Below, in pieces: positions 1 through 10,696 of a DNA stretch of 64,000 nt. The position numbers and the translations under genes are program-made. The DNA comes from Apricaphanius iberus (lineage: Eukaryota; Chordata; Actinopteri; Cyprinodontiformes; Aphaniidae). The stretch spans positions 62,001 to 126,000 of the forward strand of contig JAPXFQ010002858.1 of NCBI GenBank assembly GCA_028564705.1. The letters are read 5' to 3'. The number at the start of each line of letters is the position of its first letter. Positions within the stretch are counted from its first letter, which is position 1. The notes under the pieces are model-generated. The model searched no databases and was not told the origin of the DNA. It worked only from the letters and a program-made list of their open reading frames with translations.

Positions 1-158
1 CTACATGTTTGCTGTACAGAAAGGAATGTCAGCTTCTATGCTCCCATTGCTTGCTCTTAAAAACACTCTCTTCAAAATAATTTAATTGCATGTGCTTTCT
101 GATCAGTGCTATACACATATCCTAGTTTAAACTGCAGCAAATTGCAGATGTTCTAAAC

Positions 159-376
159 CAGTGTTTCTTAACCCTGGTCCTCAGGGGTCCTAAGGTTTTA
201 CCTGCATCTCTGCTCCACCACACCTGATTTAAAATTGTAGTTGTAGCTCCTGCATGCCATCAAGTTTTGCAGAAGCATGTTAAACACCCAGTTATTCAGG
301 TCAGGTGTGTGGCAGAAGGGAAATACCTAAAACCAGCAGGAAAGTGGGCCCTATGAACCAGGGTTAAGAAACACTG
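159..376. mobile_element. hAT-type MITE with exact 8-bp target duplication
   Basis: A 218-bp element has matching inverted ends: it begins CAGTGTTTCTTAACCCTGG and ends with the reverse complement of the same sequence. It is flanked on both sides by the 8-bp direct repeat TTCTAAAC (151-158 and 377-384). An 8-bp duplication with CAG...CTG termini is the hAT signature. There is no coding capacity, so it is non-autonomous. Confidence 0.85.
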
Positions 377-501
377 TTCTAAACAATGGTTGTAAAGTTC
401 AAGTCCTCAAGGGCCGTTGTCCTGCTATTTTTATATATGTCATTGGTCACCGCTGATTTAAATGTTCCAACTACCTCCTTAGGTTATAGAAATCTGGCAG
501 T

Positions 502-745
502 AATTCAATTCAATTCAATTCAAAGATACTTTATTGATCCCCAAGGGGAAATTCAGTTTACAATAAAACCTGTCCAAGATCATTACAAACAACAAACAAA
601 GCAAACAGATCCAGGTCACTGAAGGGCTTGGAGCCGCAAGAGCAGCGCTCACATATATGCAGACAGAGAGATACATGTCAGGGAGGGAGGGTTCCAGAGT
701 GAGGGGAAAAAGCACTCAACTGTGTTTTGATTCCGTACTCAGACT
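502..745 (-). mobile_element. LINE 3' tail (5'-truncated), antisense
   Basis: AATTC repeats are followed by an antisense tail that reads, on the minus strand, GGGGATCAATAAAGTATC and then TTGAATTGAA. This is a common fish non-LTR retrotransposon 3' end with a polyadenylation-like AATAAA. Only the untranslated tail is recognisable. The upstream limit near 745 is uncertain. The family (Rex1/CR1-like) is assigned from memory of this tail type and is tentative. Confidence 0.5.
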
Positions 746-1659
746 CAAAACACAGGTAATGGAAAAAAAAACACACCTAAACATTGAAGCACATATTCAT
801 ACATTCACAATGATACATGAGGAAGGTTAGGCAGGGTCGGGAACTCCAGTCCACAAGTAAAGCGCACAGTACATGCGCACAGCCCCGTTTCCTGGAGTGG
901 GTAGGAGAACTTAGGAGACAGCGTAACGGTGTGTGCGTCTGTCTGAATTCCATGTCAGTGTGTTGTCAGTAGATGCAGGTGGACAGGAAGAAGGATAATC
1001 TGTTTTCATTCCTCTCACAGGCATTTGATTGTGGGCCAAGTTGAAGGTCTTCATGGGAGCCAAAACAATAAGTATCTGGATAGCAGGGAGAACAAAATTA
1101 CTCACTACCCTTCAGTAATCCTGGTAATGATCCATCATTTGATTCAAGTGGTTTCAACTAAAGAAAGAACTATGGCCTTGTTCACACGACAGGATTTACG
1201 TTTTCTCCTGTTTTAGTTATAAAGTGTGTCGTTTGTGGCCACAGGGTAATGACACGACACCTGATCCTATTTTACACACCTCATGGTATAGAATGTGACT
1301 AAAGCCAAAGGAGTAAATAAATATGGATGCCATGGATAAGGCATTGGCAATATTTTGTCGACAAGTTAAATAAAAAATTATAGCTGGAAGCAGCTTTTAA
1401 ACAAGCCTTGCAGCTCAGTGCTGCTTCAGCCTGTGCGGCAACGCATAAATCACACACTACCACCTGAAAATCGCCTCAACGCATTGTTGTCAAAAAACAA
1501 AAAAATAGCTACTACTTGCCCGTTGATGCATACTGCTTAGTGAATGCGCGAGTAGTAGGCATGAACTCGGACATGCTGCTCCACGATTTTACCGGATGTT
1601 TACGTTATGTTAAGTCGCCTGTGGTCTTGTTATACACTTATCAACTTAAATGTTTAATC
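746..1659. other. Unassigned AT-rich sequence, no gene seen
   Basis: Only short random ORFs occur here. Around 1378-1470 there is weak resemblance to the GC-rich repeat end that carries GCTGCAAGCAGC, also seen near 6350-6395 and 19345-19410. Nothing else is recognised. Confidence 0.5.
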
Positions 1660-2099
1660 AGTTGTCTAAAAACAATTCTTCATTATCAGGAAGTCCACAA
1701 AATAAAACTAAATGCCTTCAGTTGATCCAAAATGCTGCAGCAAGAGTTCTGATGAATATTAAAAGGAGAGATCACATTTATCTTGTTTTTGCTTGTCTCC
1801 ATTGGCTCCCTGTTAATTGCAGAATAGAGTTTAAAGCCCTTAATAATCAAGCTCCATCATACATAAGAGATCTGATTGTTTCATATGTTCCTAACCGAGC
1901 ACTTTGTTTTCAGAATGCAGGTCTACTGGTAGTTCCTAGGATTTCTAAAAGTAGAAAGGCAGGCAAATCTTTTAGTTATCAGGCTCCTCTCCTGTGGAAC
2001 CAGCTCCCAGTTTTAGTCTTTGGTCGGGATACTCTGTCTATTTTTAAGACTAGGCTAAAACCTTTCTTTTTGATAAAGCTTATAGTTATAATTACTTAG
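1660..2099 (+). pseudogene. L2 LINE reverse transcriptase, C-terminal fragment
   Basis: The translation holds the characteristic L2/Maui C-terminal motifs in order: [68 protein letters not shown] and IFKTRLK. These motifs recur in the better-preserved copies at 21.1-21.7 kb and 62.5-63.1 kb, which confirms the family from within the window. Compared with those copies, a short block before the KALNN motif is deleted. The catalytic RT core is absent, so no activity is possible. Confidence 0.8.
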
Positions 2100-2144
2100 G
2101 TTATCCTGAGCTATTTTTGTAGTTATGCTGGTATAGTCTTAGAC

Positions 2145-2765
2145 CAGGGGTCCCCAACTCCAGACCTCAAGGGCCGGTGCCCTACCACTTTTAAAGCCTA
2201 GTTTATGCTTCTGCGTTTTGACAGAGATGGATTGACACAACGCCATTATCCGTCAACGCAAGGGCTCCACGTCACCTACACAAGGACGCACGGAGTTGAG
2301 GCCCGAATTTTAACTATCCATCGACAGAGAGCGTATGCATCTGATTGGTCAGTTTCAGCAACAACCAGAGATCGCTTCACCAGAACGGGGCTCTATAGTC
2401 GCTGTAGTTAATGCAACGTTTGGCCACTATATACTTTATATTGATAAGATAATTTATCTAATCTGTTCCTTTGGCAATTTCGAACACAAGGAGGTGTAGG
2501 AAAACAACAATAAAGGCTTCTGTGTTTTGTTTTTATGCGTTTCTAGAGTATTCTGTAATCCGTACTTCTAGTAAAAAGCTTTACAGCCTAATCAAAACTT
2601 ACTTTCTGTCCAGTATTTTCTCCCCATAGAGGCTTCAAATGATCTGGTGCGCTGCTCAACTGCGGTACCCCTGCTGTATGCACAACCTCACGTCGATGAC
2701 TCATCGCAATCTGCAGGGATTCCTTACATAGAAAACATAACTGATTGGAAGGTTTATGTAATTTA
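2145..2765. mobile_element. Insertion within the L2 3' UTR (DNA-transposon-like)
   Basis: This segment separates the L2 coding remnant from its 3' tail. It starts near GGGGTCCCCAACTCCAGACC, which resembles a common fish hAT MITE terminus. It then runs into a stretch beginning AAGCCTAGTTTATGCTTCTG, another frequent fish repeat start. No transposase frame and no clean terminal repeats or TSD could be defined by eye. Confidence 0.35.
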
Positions 2766-2882
2766 AAAAAAAAAATAGTATTTTGTTGTACAGTGCCTTG
2801 AGATGACGTTTGTTGTAATTTTGCGCTGTATAAATAAAAGTGAATTGAATTGAAGTTAAAATAACATAATTAAATGCTTACC

Positions 2883-3231
2883 TGGCAATCCGATATCCTC
2901 CTCCAAATAAAGTCAGATCTCTTCCTGAGACTCTGACTCTGCAGCCTTCCAGGTGGATCTAGCAGACTCCAGATCTCTAAGCACCCCAGAGACCCCACTC
3001 TATGAGTAGCTCCAGTTGGCTGCTTTCCCTCCATCCACCCCACTGTTTGACTAGCACCAGCTGACAGCTCATCCTCTGTCGTCTCCACTGTTTGAGTCGC
3101 TCCAGCAGCGGCACATCCTCCGTCTTCCCACTGTTTGTCGATCCAGCCAACATCTCGTCCTCATTCTTCCCCGCCCTTACCACCAGCATCTTTCCAACCG
3201 TGCCGATTTTTTTTCCAACTTTAGAAACCAA
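2883..3231 (-). other. Candidate orphan exon with 15-residue tandem repeats and a splice donor
   Basis: On the minus strand a GC-richer segment ends at a good donor, CCAG followed by GTAAGC, near 2882. In one reading the coding strand shows about four imperfect 44-45-nt units, each giving about 15 residues. The units contain LAGSTNSGKT, AAGATQTVETT, LSAGASQTVG and QPTGATHRVG. The first unit is one base out of frame with the others, so the copy is either broken or non-coding. I do not recognise the protein. It could be a degraded exon of a host gene or part of a repeat. Confidence 0.3.
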
Positions 3232-3384
3232 AAATATAAACTGAATTTAAGAACCTTTGTTGAAAGCATTGCTTTTGGTTAATTGTCCTCTTCCTCTAAG
3301 GGCCACTGTGCATGAATTATGCGTTGCCCTCCAAATATTTGCATTCATACACTCTAAAAACATTTGGGTTAAAAATAACGAATT

Positions 3385-6300
3385 AGGCCCGAGCACCGCT
3401 GCGAAGGCCTATTTTTTCTCTGCTATGTTTCTTATTCTTCCATCAAATGGAATGCCCTTTTTGGAAGCCTAAAATATTCAAAAACTCATTATCGCCCCAT
3501 TTCCACTAGGGCCAGTACGGTACAGTATGGAACGTGTGAGTACGGCCTGGAACAGGTAGGTTGCGTTCCCATTACCATCTCAAAAACTGTAGTGGGCGAG
3601 GACGTGGGCGGACTTAGCTTAACAAAAGCTCCAGAAAAATGCAGTCACAACAAAAGCTCCAGCAAAAGGCATTTCTCTTCTGTTGTTGAAGATTTAATTT
3701 CTGGAAAACAGAGATTTTCTTTCAACCAATGTACTACTTAGACTTCCATAGCTCAGATTGATATTAATCTAGCCATCTTGTTTTACAAGGATACTTTTGC
3801 AGCTTGTTTTTAGTTGGACATTAAAATTAAGTCAGCTTAAGTCAGGTGATTGCAATAAAGGCAGGTTTTTGAAAATATTTTTTATCACTTGCAATTTCTT
3901 CTTACGAATTTTTTTTTATTAAAATCTGAAATCAGATTTGGTATGAAAAAATCTGAGATTTAATCTTTAAGGCATATCAACCGGCCCTACCTCCACATGT
4001 TTCTCTCTAAATATTCACCCTCTATTCTGAAACTTTGATCCTCTAAAGTAAGAGGAATTTGGCCCTTGTTTAATAATGTTAGTCAGGGGAATCATATTTT
4101 GACACAAAAATAAATATAAGAAATGGTGCATTAAAAAAAATCTTAAAATAAAAGTACTGTTCTGCCATTAAAATTGTGATTTTGGTTTCATTTTTATTGA
4201 AATAAAAAACCTAAAACAAACCTAAAAAAATAAAATATAAATAATATTTTTAAAAACAAATTTAGAAAAAGTCTTTTCTGAAACCAGGAAGAATATCTGT
4301 GAACTTGAATGTACTGTGAACAAGACCTCAAGCACCACAGTAGTAGCACACGAACCCAGACCTACCGAACAGGAGTCACCAACACTAACCACTCAGCCAA
4401 CATGACAGCATGACAAAATACACGGATTCAACAGTATTTATACTCACAAGATCCCCATGTTGTTTAAGGGTTATATAATTCCTGACTCACACTGATTTAT
4501 TTTTAATTTTAGGCTGCTTGCAGTCAACTGCTGCGTGCTGCTTATTTAAAACTTTAAAATATAGCTTACAAACAAACAACTGCAGACCAATCAGCTGATA
4601 CTGCTGCTGCGTAGGAGGGAGAGGTATATCATATTACTGGGCCAATCAGTCGATATGTGGGTGTTTGGGGTAGCTTTGGCACGCTTGGAACCAAGGTCTG
4701 AAAAAAGGGGTCGGCAGGGGTTGGTTCGGAACAGACGCAGGTAATGGAAACACGGCAAAGTGTCCCGTTCCGTACCGCACTAGTGGAAATGGGGCACATG
4801 TTTGGCAGGGGCGTCAGACCTGCGTGAAATTAATGTATTTTATCGGCTTAAAAAAATCGCAACAGAAATGGCTTAGTGGTGCCCCCTTGAAACTTTCAAA
4901 ACTTGGTTCATCGTACAGACATGCCTTTTGGCACAGTGCGAGAGCTACCCGAGACAAACAAAATATCCTCAAAACCTTGTGGTCCCAAATACACAGGAAG
5001 TCTGCGATCTTTGAAAGTGCAATTTTGACCCTGTTTTTGATGTTTAAAGCCTCGTATTTGATCAAACTCCTACATATTGTAACTAATCAGCTTGTAAATT
5101 GGTCAAGATGGCCTTTAGTCATGGAGGATAAAAAGTTATCAAAGGTTTGTGTTTTTGAATATGTTGAAGGGATGGGGCCAGGCTCAAAAAATTACTAACC
5201 ACCAAAAATGTTAAAGCAGTTATAACTACTCTTCAGAAAGTCACAGAGGGATGAAACCTTCTGTGGTGGATGGTCATCGGGTCCCTGACTATCCTACATT
5301 GTCCAATGCTGACATCACTAAAGCCCCCCCCCAACAACTGGAAGTGCAGTTTTACTGTGAAAGGGCTAGAATTTACACCCTTGAGCTAATCAGCAAGTAC
5401 CACTACACAGCGGCTGTAAACACATTGGGGGTAACTCTGTATCGAGTACTAAGGGTTTTCAAAAAAGGGTGTGGCTGTGATGCAAAATGCAGCGGCATAC
5501 CATGACTATACATTTGGCTCTAATTTCCAAAGAACTCCTCTGATCTGGACCAGATTGAATATGATGCATAGTAATCCATCCCCGAAGAGATATGTATGCT
5601 AACATCTGGTTGGTAAGGCCTAATTACTCCACAGCTCCCCTTAGAAGTCTTAAAAACACCAGCCCCAAGCCATACTTTATCCAAGGATTATGAGGCTCAG
5701 CACACATATGTAGTGCCTCAGGACCTACTAAAAAGTCTCTTGGAGCCATGGTCCAAACCCAACAGGTAATTGTTCATTTTAAATCAAACACGCCATTTTG
5801 TGCCATTTGTAAACACCATATTTAATCCTCCTAGAGCTTTTGACTTACAGACTTCTAAACGAGGGACAACAGACTAAAGGCATTAGGGATCAAAATTTAT
5901 CAAAATAATTTTGCTGCATCAAACCTGGTGGGTATGGTTAGGCCTCAGACCTAGGCTTCTCGCCATAAATGTATAACATGTTTTAACATTAATTTTAAAG
6001 GTCACAGCTGCGTCAAACTTTGTGGCTGTGATCTCATACCAACTCTTAAAACATTCATTGGCTCATTTGCTAATGTCAACATTAGCTCCATCCCCTTAGA
6101 ACAGGAAGTGCAATGTTTTACAGTCAAAGGGCATATTTGCCTCCCTTGAATTAATAAACATTTTGCTGTGGTCAGTGACTGAAAACAACTTGTGGTAGGT
6201 ATGCTGAAAGTTTTGGAAAGAGGGTGTGGCTGTGGTGGCATGGCAAAGCTTGCCTTAGAAATACGTATTGCAATAATTTCCATATGTATTTTACAATCTG

Positions 6301-6400
6301 CACCACATTTAAGAACATGCGTGAATCTCGTGCACAGGCCAGGGCGGCGCTAAACTTCAAGGGCCGCTCGAGGCTGCTTGCAGCTTTAATTTAGGGTTAT
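3385..6400. mobile_element. Composite unclassified interspersed repeat
   Basis: The left edge reads TTAGGCCCGAGCACCGCTGC. The right edge reads GAGGCTGCTTGCAGCTTTAA. The reverse complement of the right edge (TTAAAGCTGCAAGCAGC) closely matches the edge at 19345-19365, which marks it as a dispersed repeat. The body (3385-3490 and 4800-6400) is mostly non-coding; ORFs here are short and lack recognisable domains. A separate DNA element is inserted at 3494-4795. I cannot assign a superfamily. Confidence 0.45.
3494..4795. mobile_element. Non-autonomous DNA transposon with inverted ends
   Basis: The left end GCCCCATTTCCACTAG is matched exactly in inverse orientation by the right end (CTAGTGGAAATGGGGC). 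Similarity continues imperfectly inward through GTACGG-rich sequence and a CCATTACC block. The interior has no transposase frame. I did not find a clean target-site duplication, so the superfamily stays open. It interrupts the larger composite repeat and is therefore younger than it. Confidence 0.6.
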
Positions 6401-6488
6401 TCTTAAACCAATTAGATGTTAAAAAGGAACCAACTATGTGTCTGTTTCTATTAACCTACAAATTTGAGTTTTTCTATTCATCAAGTAT

Positions 6489-6640
6489 TAATTCAATTCA
6501 ATTCAATTCAGTTTATTTATATAGCGCCATTTCACAACAGATGTCATCTCAAGGCACTTTACAAAAAGAGTTATTACAATACAATGTTTAGTGTAGAAAT
6601 TACAGAACCACAGAAGATTGCGTCGTGGAATTCTCTATTA
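6489..6640 (-). mobile_element. L2/Maui LINE 3' tail, antisense, short
   Basis: It begins with AATTCAATTCAATTCAGTTT and continues TTATATAGCGCCATTTCACA, then a GATGTCATCTCAAGGCACTT block. This is the antisense L2 tail seen again at 18776 and 62021, and in sense orientation at about 22350-22450. The copy is 5'-truncated to about 150 bp of 3' UTR. Confidence 0.8.
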
Positions 6641-6649
6641 GGTTGACTC

Positions 6650-7510
6650 AAAAAAAACAACCCCACCAGAGTGGTTTTTGGCTTAATTCACGCATGTCTG
6701 AGTAATCCTCCTTAATTCTGCTCTCTGAGCAGCTGCCCCTCCCTCCCCTAGAAATTGACTGAGTCAAAGAAATTCTAATAAAGAAAGAACTCCCACTCTC
6801 TTGGTACTTCCAGGTTGCAGTTCCACTCTGGTTCCATGTGAGGGCGCTCTCATGCCGGGTGCAGAAATAATTTATTTGCTTTAAAAAAGTACTTTAAGAT
6901 GCCAATGATGTAATGACCAGAGATACTGCTTTACGTCAATCCTTGTTTTTCCTTTTAAACTTCACACTACATACATAACCATTGGCAGACAACAGAGTTA
7001 AAAACCTAGGCGAAAAAGTCCACCTTAACATTCTGGTACTGCTTCGGATACTACGACGCCGTCAAGCGGTACATCTGGTTGTAATCAGTCCTTCACTAAC
7101 CAATCGGCGGTCATCAGAAAAATTCTAGCGAGTTGTGGGCAGCCTACACTCAACCTGTAAGAAAACGAAAGGACATACAGAATAAACTCGTTCATTCAAC
7201 ACTCCGATAACCCATGTTGAACTTGCGAAACCTACAATCAAATCTTAGATTTCTCAACGGCAATCGGGTGAAAGAGACATATTTACCTGTCTAGCTCCTT
7301 AGACTCCCATTCATCTTGCACTCATGGCGATCGCACCCAGTGGAACTCTAGTGGAACTGCAACCAGATTTTGTTACAGTGGGACTGAATGGAGAGTAGGA
7401 CAGCTTTTCCTAGACTAGCTTTGACTGAGTGTTCAACTAGGGACATCATTGGTTGAAAACAAGGGAGTGCTAGAGATTTACCTCTGCTAGAGTTCAAACA
7501 CACCCTCCTC
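6650..7510. repeat. Dispersed non-coding repeat shared with 24.25-24.4 kb
   Basis: The block beginning CAACCCCACCAGAGTGG, with GGCTTAATTCACGCAT and CTCTGAGCAGCTGCCCCTCC, recurs at 24259-24350. A second shared block (GTGTTCAACTAG then GACATCA) lies at about 7430-7450 here and 24365-24385 there. Here about 650 bp of extra sequence separates the blocks. No coding potential is seen. Confidence 0.5.
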
Positions 7511-9049
7511 CTTCTCACAGTTCATGGCTGCTTCGGTTTTTGGCAGCTTAAAACACTTTTCTTCGTGGATGTTTTACTTTGTGAAAATGCCTGTTGGCTG
7601 CATGGATTACAAGATTTTATTCTACATTCCTAAAGAACACCAGCTGGATCAAAGGACAAAGACACCTGATGGACGGAGAAGTAAGTGGCTACATGCTAAT
7701 CATGCTTATGTGATCTTATGTGGCCTTGTGTGGTCAACTAATTGATCTGTGGCATCTCAGAATGTTCAGTAAACGGGTGCAAACAATTCCCATGGCTTTT
7801 AAATATACTGGGATGGAAAGATTGGCTTAGTGGATGCAGCTGTGTTGGTTTGGGCTCTGTCTAAAGCCTTGAGATTTAGCAACTGAGATAGGCTTTATTG
7901 ACTCAACAAAAACTAAAAAATACGAAAAAATAAATAAAATAAACCAGAGCAGAGTAAGGGAGTGTGGGTAGCGTGGGGGGGGCATCTCAGAATGTTCAGG
8001 GTTGTCTAGGGTGCAGGAGCGGGTTTATAGAGAAACGAGCAGTTTTACTTTGTGCAGTGCCATTGAGTAGAGAGAGTTACGACACACTTTGAACTAGCTG
8101 ACATGCGGTCACGTGGTTCATGGAGCCCTCAATTGTTCCAAACGTCCCAGCACTATCATTGATTTCTAACGGTAAAGGACTAAATAAACGATTTGTTTCT
8201 TACTTTTCTTGCGATTTTCTTTAAATCATCTGTACTGATTACTTCATTATACATTTCATAAATATATATATTTTATCACATAAATGACATTTGTTACAGT
8301 ATATTAGAGGAAATTGGACTGCAAAGAAATCGTTTTGACTACATATGTTCTTCCACAGCACTCAATATAAGCAGATCTACAATGTTTTTAATAATATGCA
8401 TTTAAATACCGAAATATAAACCTCTTTCTGGTGGTATTTACATGTTAGCATAAAGAGGCTTTATCTGGTCCTATTTACTTCAATATGCCAGTGTTTATGA
8501 GCTCTGCTCCAGCTCACCTTCATATGTATATCCTTCAATAAAACATGCTATTTTACTGTTACCAGGATAAACTTATAGTCCCAAACAATGTTTAGATGTC
8601 AGTCTGTCTTCTCTCTGCCTGATGTCAAATGGAATGTTAGCTCAATGAAAGAGCTGATCTAAACTACTTATTTTGAAGAAGTTTTAAATAATTAGGAGGC
8701 AAACCTGATTGTAAATGTTTCACGATATGGGATTCATACTTTTATGTTGTTAACCAAATTATTCAGCATTTATTTCTTCTTTTTTTCATCTGATCTGAGC
8801 AAATATAACACAGTATATTCTGCTTCTAGCCAGAAACTTGTTAAAAAGTAAATTGATTAAAAACATATTTAAATCAAACGGTTAGGTCTAAGTTAACTAC
8901 ATACACATGTATAGTTTTGTGCAAAAACAAGAAATTACCAAACATTTTATTGTATTATACAATATTATGAAAAATGTAAACCTAGCTTAAATTAATAAGT
9001 ATTTTCACTACCATTCTGCATCATAATAAAATTTGTAGAATCCCGACAG
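7511..9049. other. Unassigned AT-rich sequence
   Basis: No recognisable gene. A 73-codon ATG frame at 7524-7745 has no motif I recognise. A short direct repeat (GGCATCTCAGAATGTTCAG) occurs at about 7752 and 7981. Otherwise it is plain AT-rich sequence. Confidence 0.5.
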
Positions 9050-9283
9050 TTCATCCTTGATATCAGTGACAGCAATTCCCTTTGATTGGATCTTAAACCC
9101 TGCTGGGAGATGGTGGATTCTTTCAGGGGCCTCTTCACACAGCCTGAACCTTAGAGGCTGCCTGGTGTGGTGGATCTCTGGTGCTCCAGGCCTAGTGCTG
9201 TGGAGCTATGTTCACTGCTTCGCTGATGTCCTTCAGCCTAACATGGAGAGCAACGGCAACAGAGGAGAGATGAGCTGCTGAGT

Positions 9284-9293
9284 TCTCGCGAGA
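9284..9293. promoter_or_regulatory. TCTCGCGAGA palindrome in the LINE leader
   Basis: The 10-base palindrome TCTCGCGAGA lies about 200 bp upstream of ORF1. This motif is a known core-promoter element of TATA-less vertebrate genes. Its place in the LINE leader makes it a plausible internal promoter site. Function here is inferred, not shown. Confidence 0.4.
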
Positions 9294-9489
9294 GCTGTGC
9301 ATAGGTGAACATGGCGGTTATGTGGTAAAGTATACAAACAGCCAGGTAAAATAAGAAAATCATTTTGAACCAAATGCAGCTTCTAAACTAACCATCAAGT
9401 TACTTTTTTTTCCCCCTCTAAACAACCTGGACGAGGAAACATTGGATTCGCTGGAGTGCTACCTAGACGAGTGCTTTGATAACATCGTT

Positions 9490-10275
9490 ATGGGTAAGTC
9501 ACGGAAACCTGCTTCGGATACAACAACGAGCACACCGTCGCAGAAGCGCACACGTTCCGAGGCTAGCACATCCACCGACTCGCCAGATAGAAGCTAAGGC
9601 GACATCCTGGACTCAATAGACAAGAAGCTAACCAGCCTGGACGCCCGTCTCGCGCTGGTTGAGGTTCTGCATAAAGAATTTCAGGCTCTGAGGGAATCGC
9701 TAGAGTTCAGCCAACAACAAGTAGCTTCGCTAGTTACAGAAAACCAAACACTAAAAGAAGATGTTAAGAAACTCACCGAGGGGATGAAGCAGCTGTCGGG
9801 AGAAAACAAAAGCTTCAAGGAGTCTATTCTAGACATCCAGGCCCGATCAATGAGGGACAATCTTGTTTTTTCGGGGATACCAGAGCAGGCTGAGGAAGAT
9901 GCTGAAGTAGCCGTGCGAAAGTTCATTCAACACCAGCTGAAACTGCCAGACGACACGGTTAAAAACATAACCTTCCATCGGGTACACCGACTCGGAGGTA
10001 AGAAACACAACAACACCCGCCCGCGACCAATTGTTGCAAAATTTGAACATTTTAAACAAAAAGAACAAGTCAAAGGACGCGGGAGAGAGCTACGGGGGAC
10101 GAATTACAGCGTTAATGATCAATTTCCGAAAGAAATCCTGGACAGAAGACGCGTGTTATTTCCAATTAGAAAAAAACATATTAGTGAGGGCTGTAGGGCT
10201 ACGGTTAGTGTGGATAAACTGTATGTTAACGGTCAGCTGTTTAGGGACCCTCAGGTTACTCCTTGGCTTTATTAG
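9490..10275 (+). pseudogene. L1 ORF1 (RNA-binding chaperone), one in-frame stop
   Basis: This is the L1 ORF1 protein family, which binds element RNA as a trimer and acts as a nucleic-acid chaperone. Starting from ATG at 9490 the frame gives a basic, Ser/Thr-rich N-terminus (MGKSRKPASDTTT) and then meets TAA at 9595-9597. The same frame continues directly afterwards. It next gives a leucine-heptad coiled coil (about residues 37-115, including LTSLDARLALVEVL). An RRM-like segment follows from about residue 124 (NLVFSGIPE, FHRVHRLG, RPRPIVAKF) and then the C-terminal domain (RRVLFPIRKKH, YVNGQLFRDP). The whole frame is 262 codons including both stops. A start downstream of the stop would lose the basic head and part of the coil. 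The single stop may be a recent inactivating mutation. Confidence 0.8.
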
Positions 10276-10696
10276 TCATATTTAACAGAACCAAGACAGA
10301 ATTAGCTTTATCAGACAACTATAGTTTAAAAAAAAGCACAGCTCAGCAGGCTGTTTTTGTTTGTAAATGTGGGTAGGGGCAGGGCTGTGCACTAGATTGC
10401 TTTTTCTTTTTTTTTTTCTTTTTTCTTTTTCTCTATTTTCTTTCTCACATTTGTACCACCAAATCTCTTTATCACCTTTTTTCCTTTTTCTCTCTCACAC
10501 ACACACAGACTTTTATCATGGCATATTCATGTTTTTCCATCATACTTTCATTCTGTACACACCTGTATGGTGCATTATTTGCCTCGCTTTATCTGTGCTT
10601 TTGGTTTTTTTCAATCTGGCAACCCCATGGACAAACCAAAATTACACCTATATTCATCCTTGGAGATAGTACATATCTAAGGTTTATCTTAGCTCT

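Larger units (their letters stand above)
1660..2857 (+). mobile_element. L2/Maui-type LINE, 3' portion, split by an insertion
   Basis: The left part (1660-2100) encodes the decayed C-terminal end of an L2 reverse transcriptase. The right part (about 2785-2857) is the L2 3' tail, with CAGTGCCTTGAGATGACG, a GCGCTGTATAAATAAA stretch and terminal TGAATTGAATTGAA. About 620 bp of unrelated sequence separates the two parts. The 5' end is truncated, as is usual for LINEs. Confidence 0.75.

Noticed and set aside
7524..7745. 73-codon ORF as a host exon
   Set aside because: No motif, no convincing splice sites and no repeat or domain support; not distinguishable from chance.
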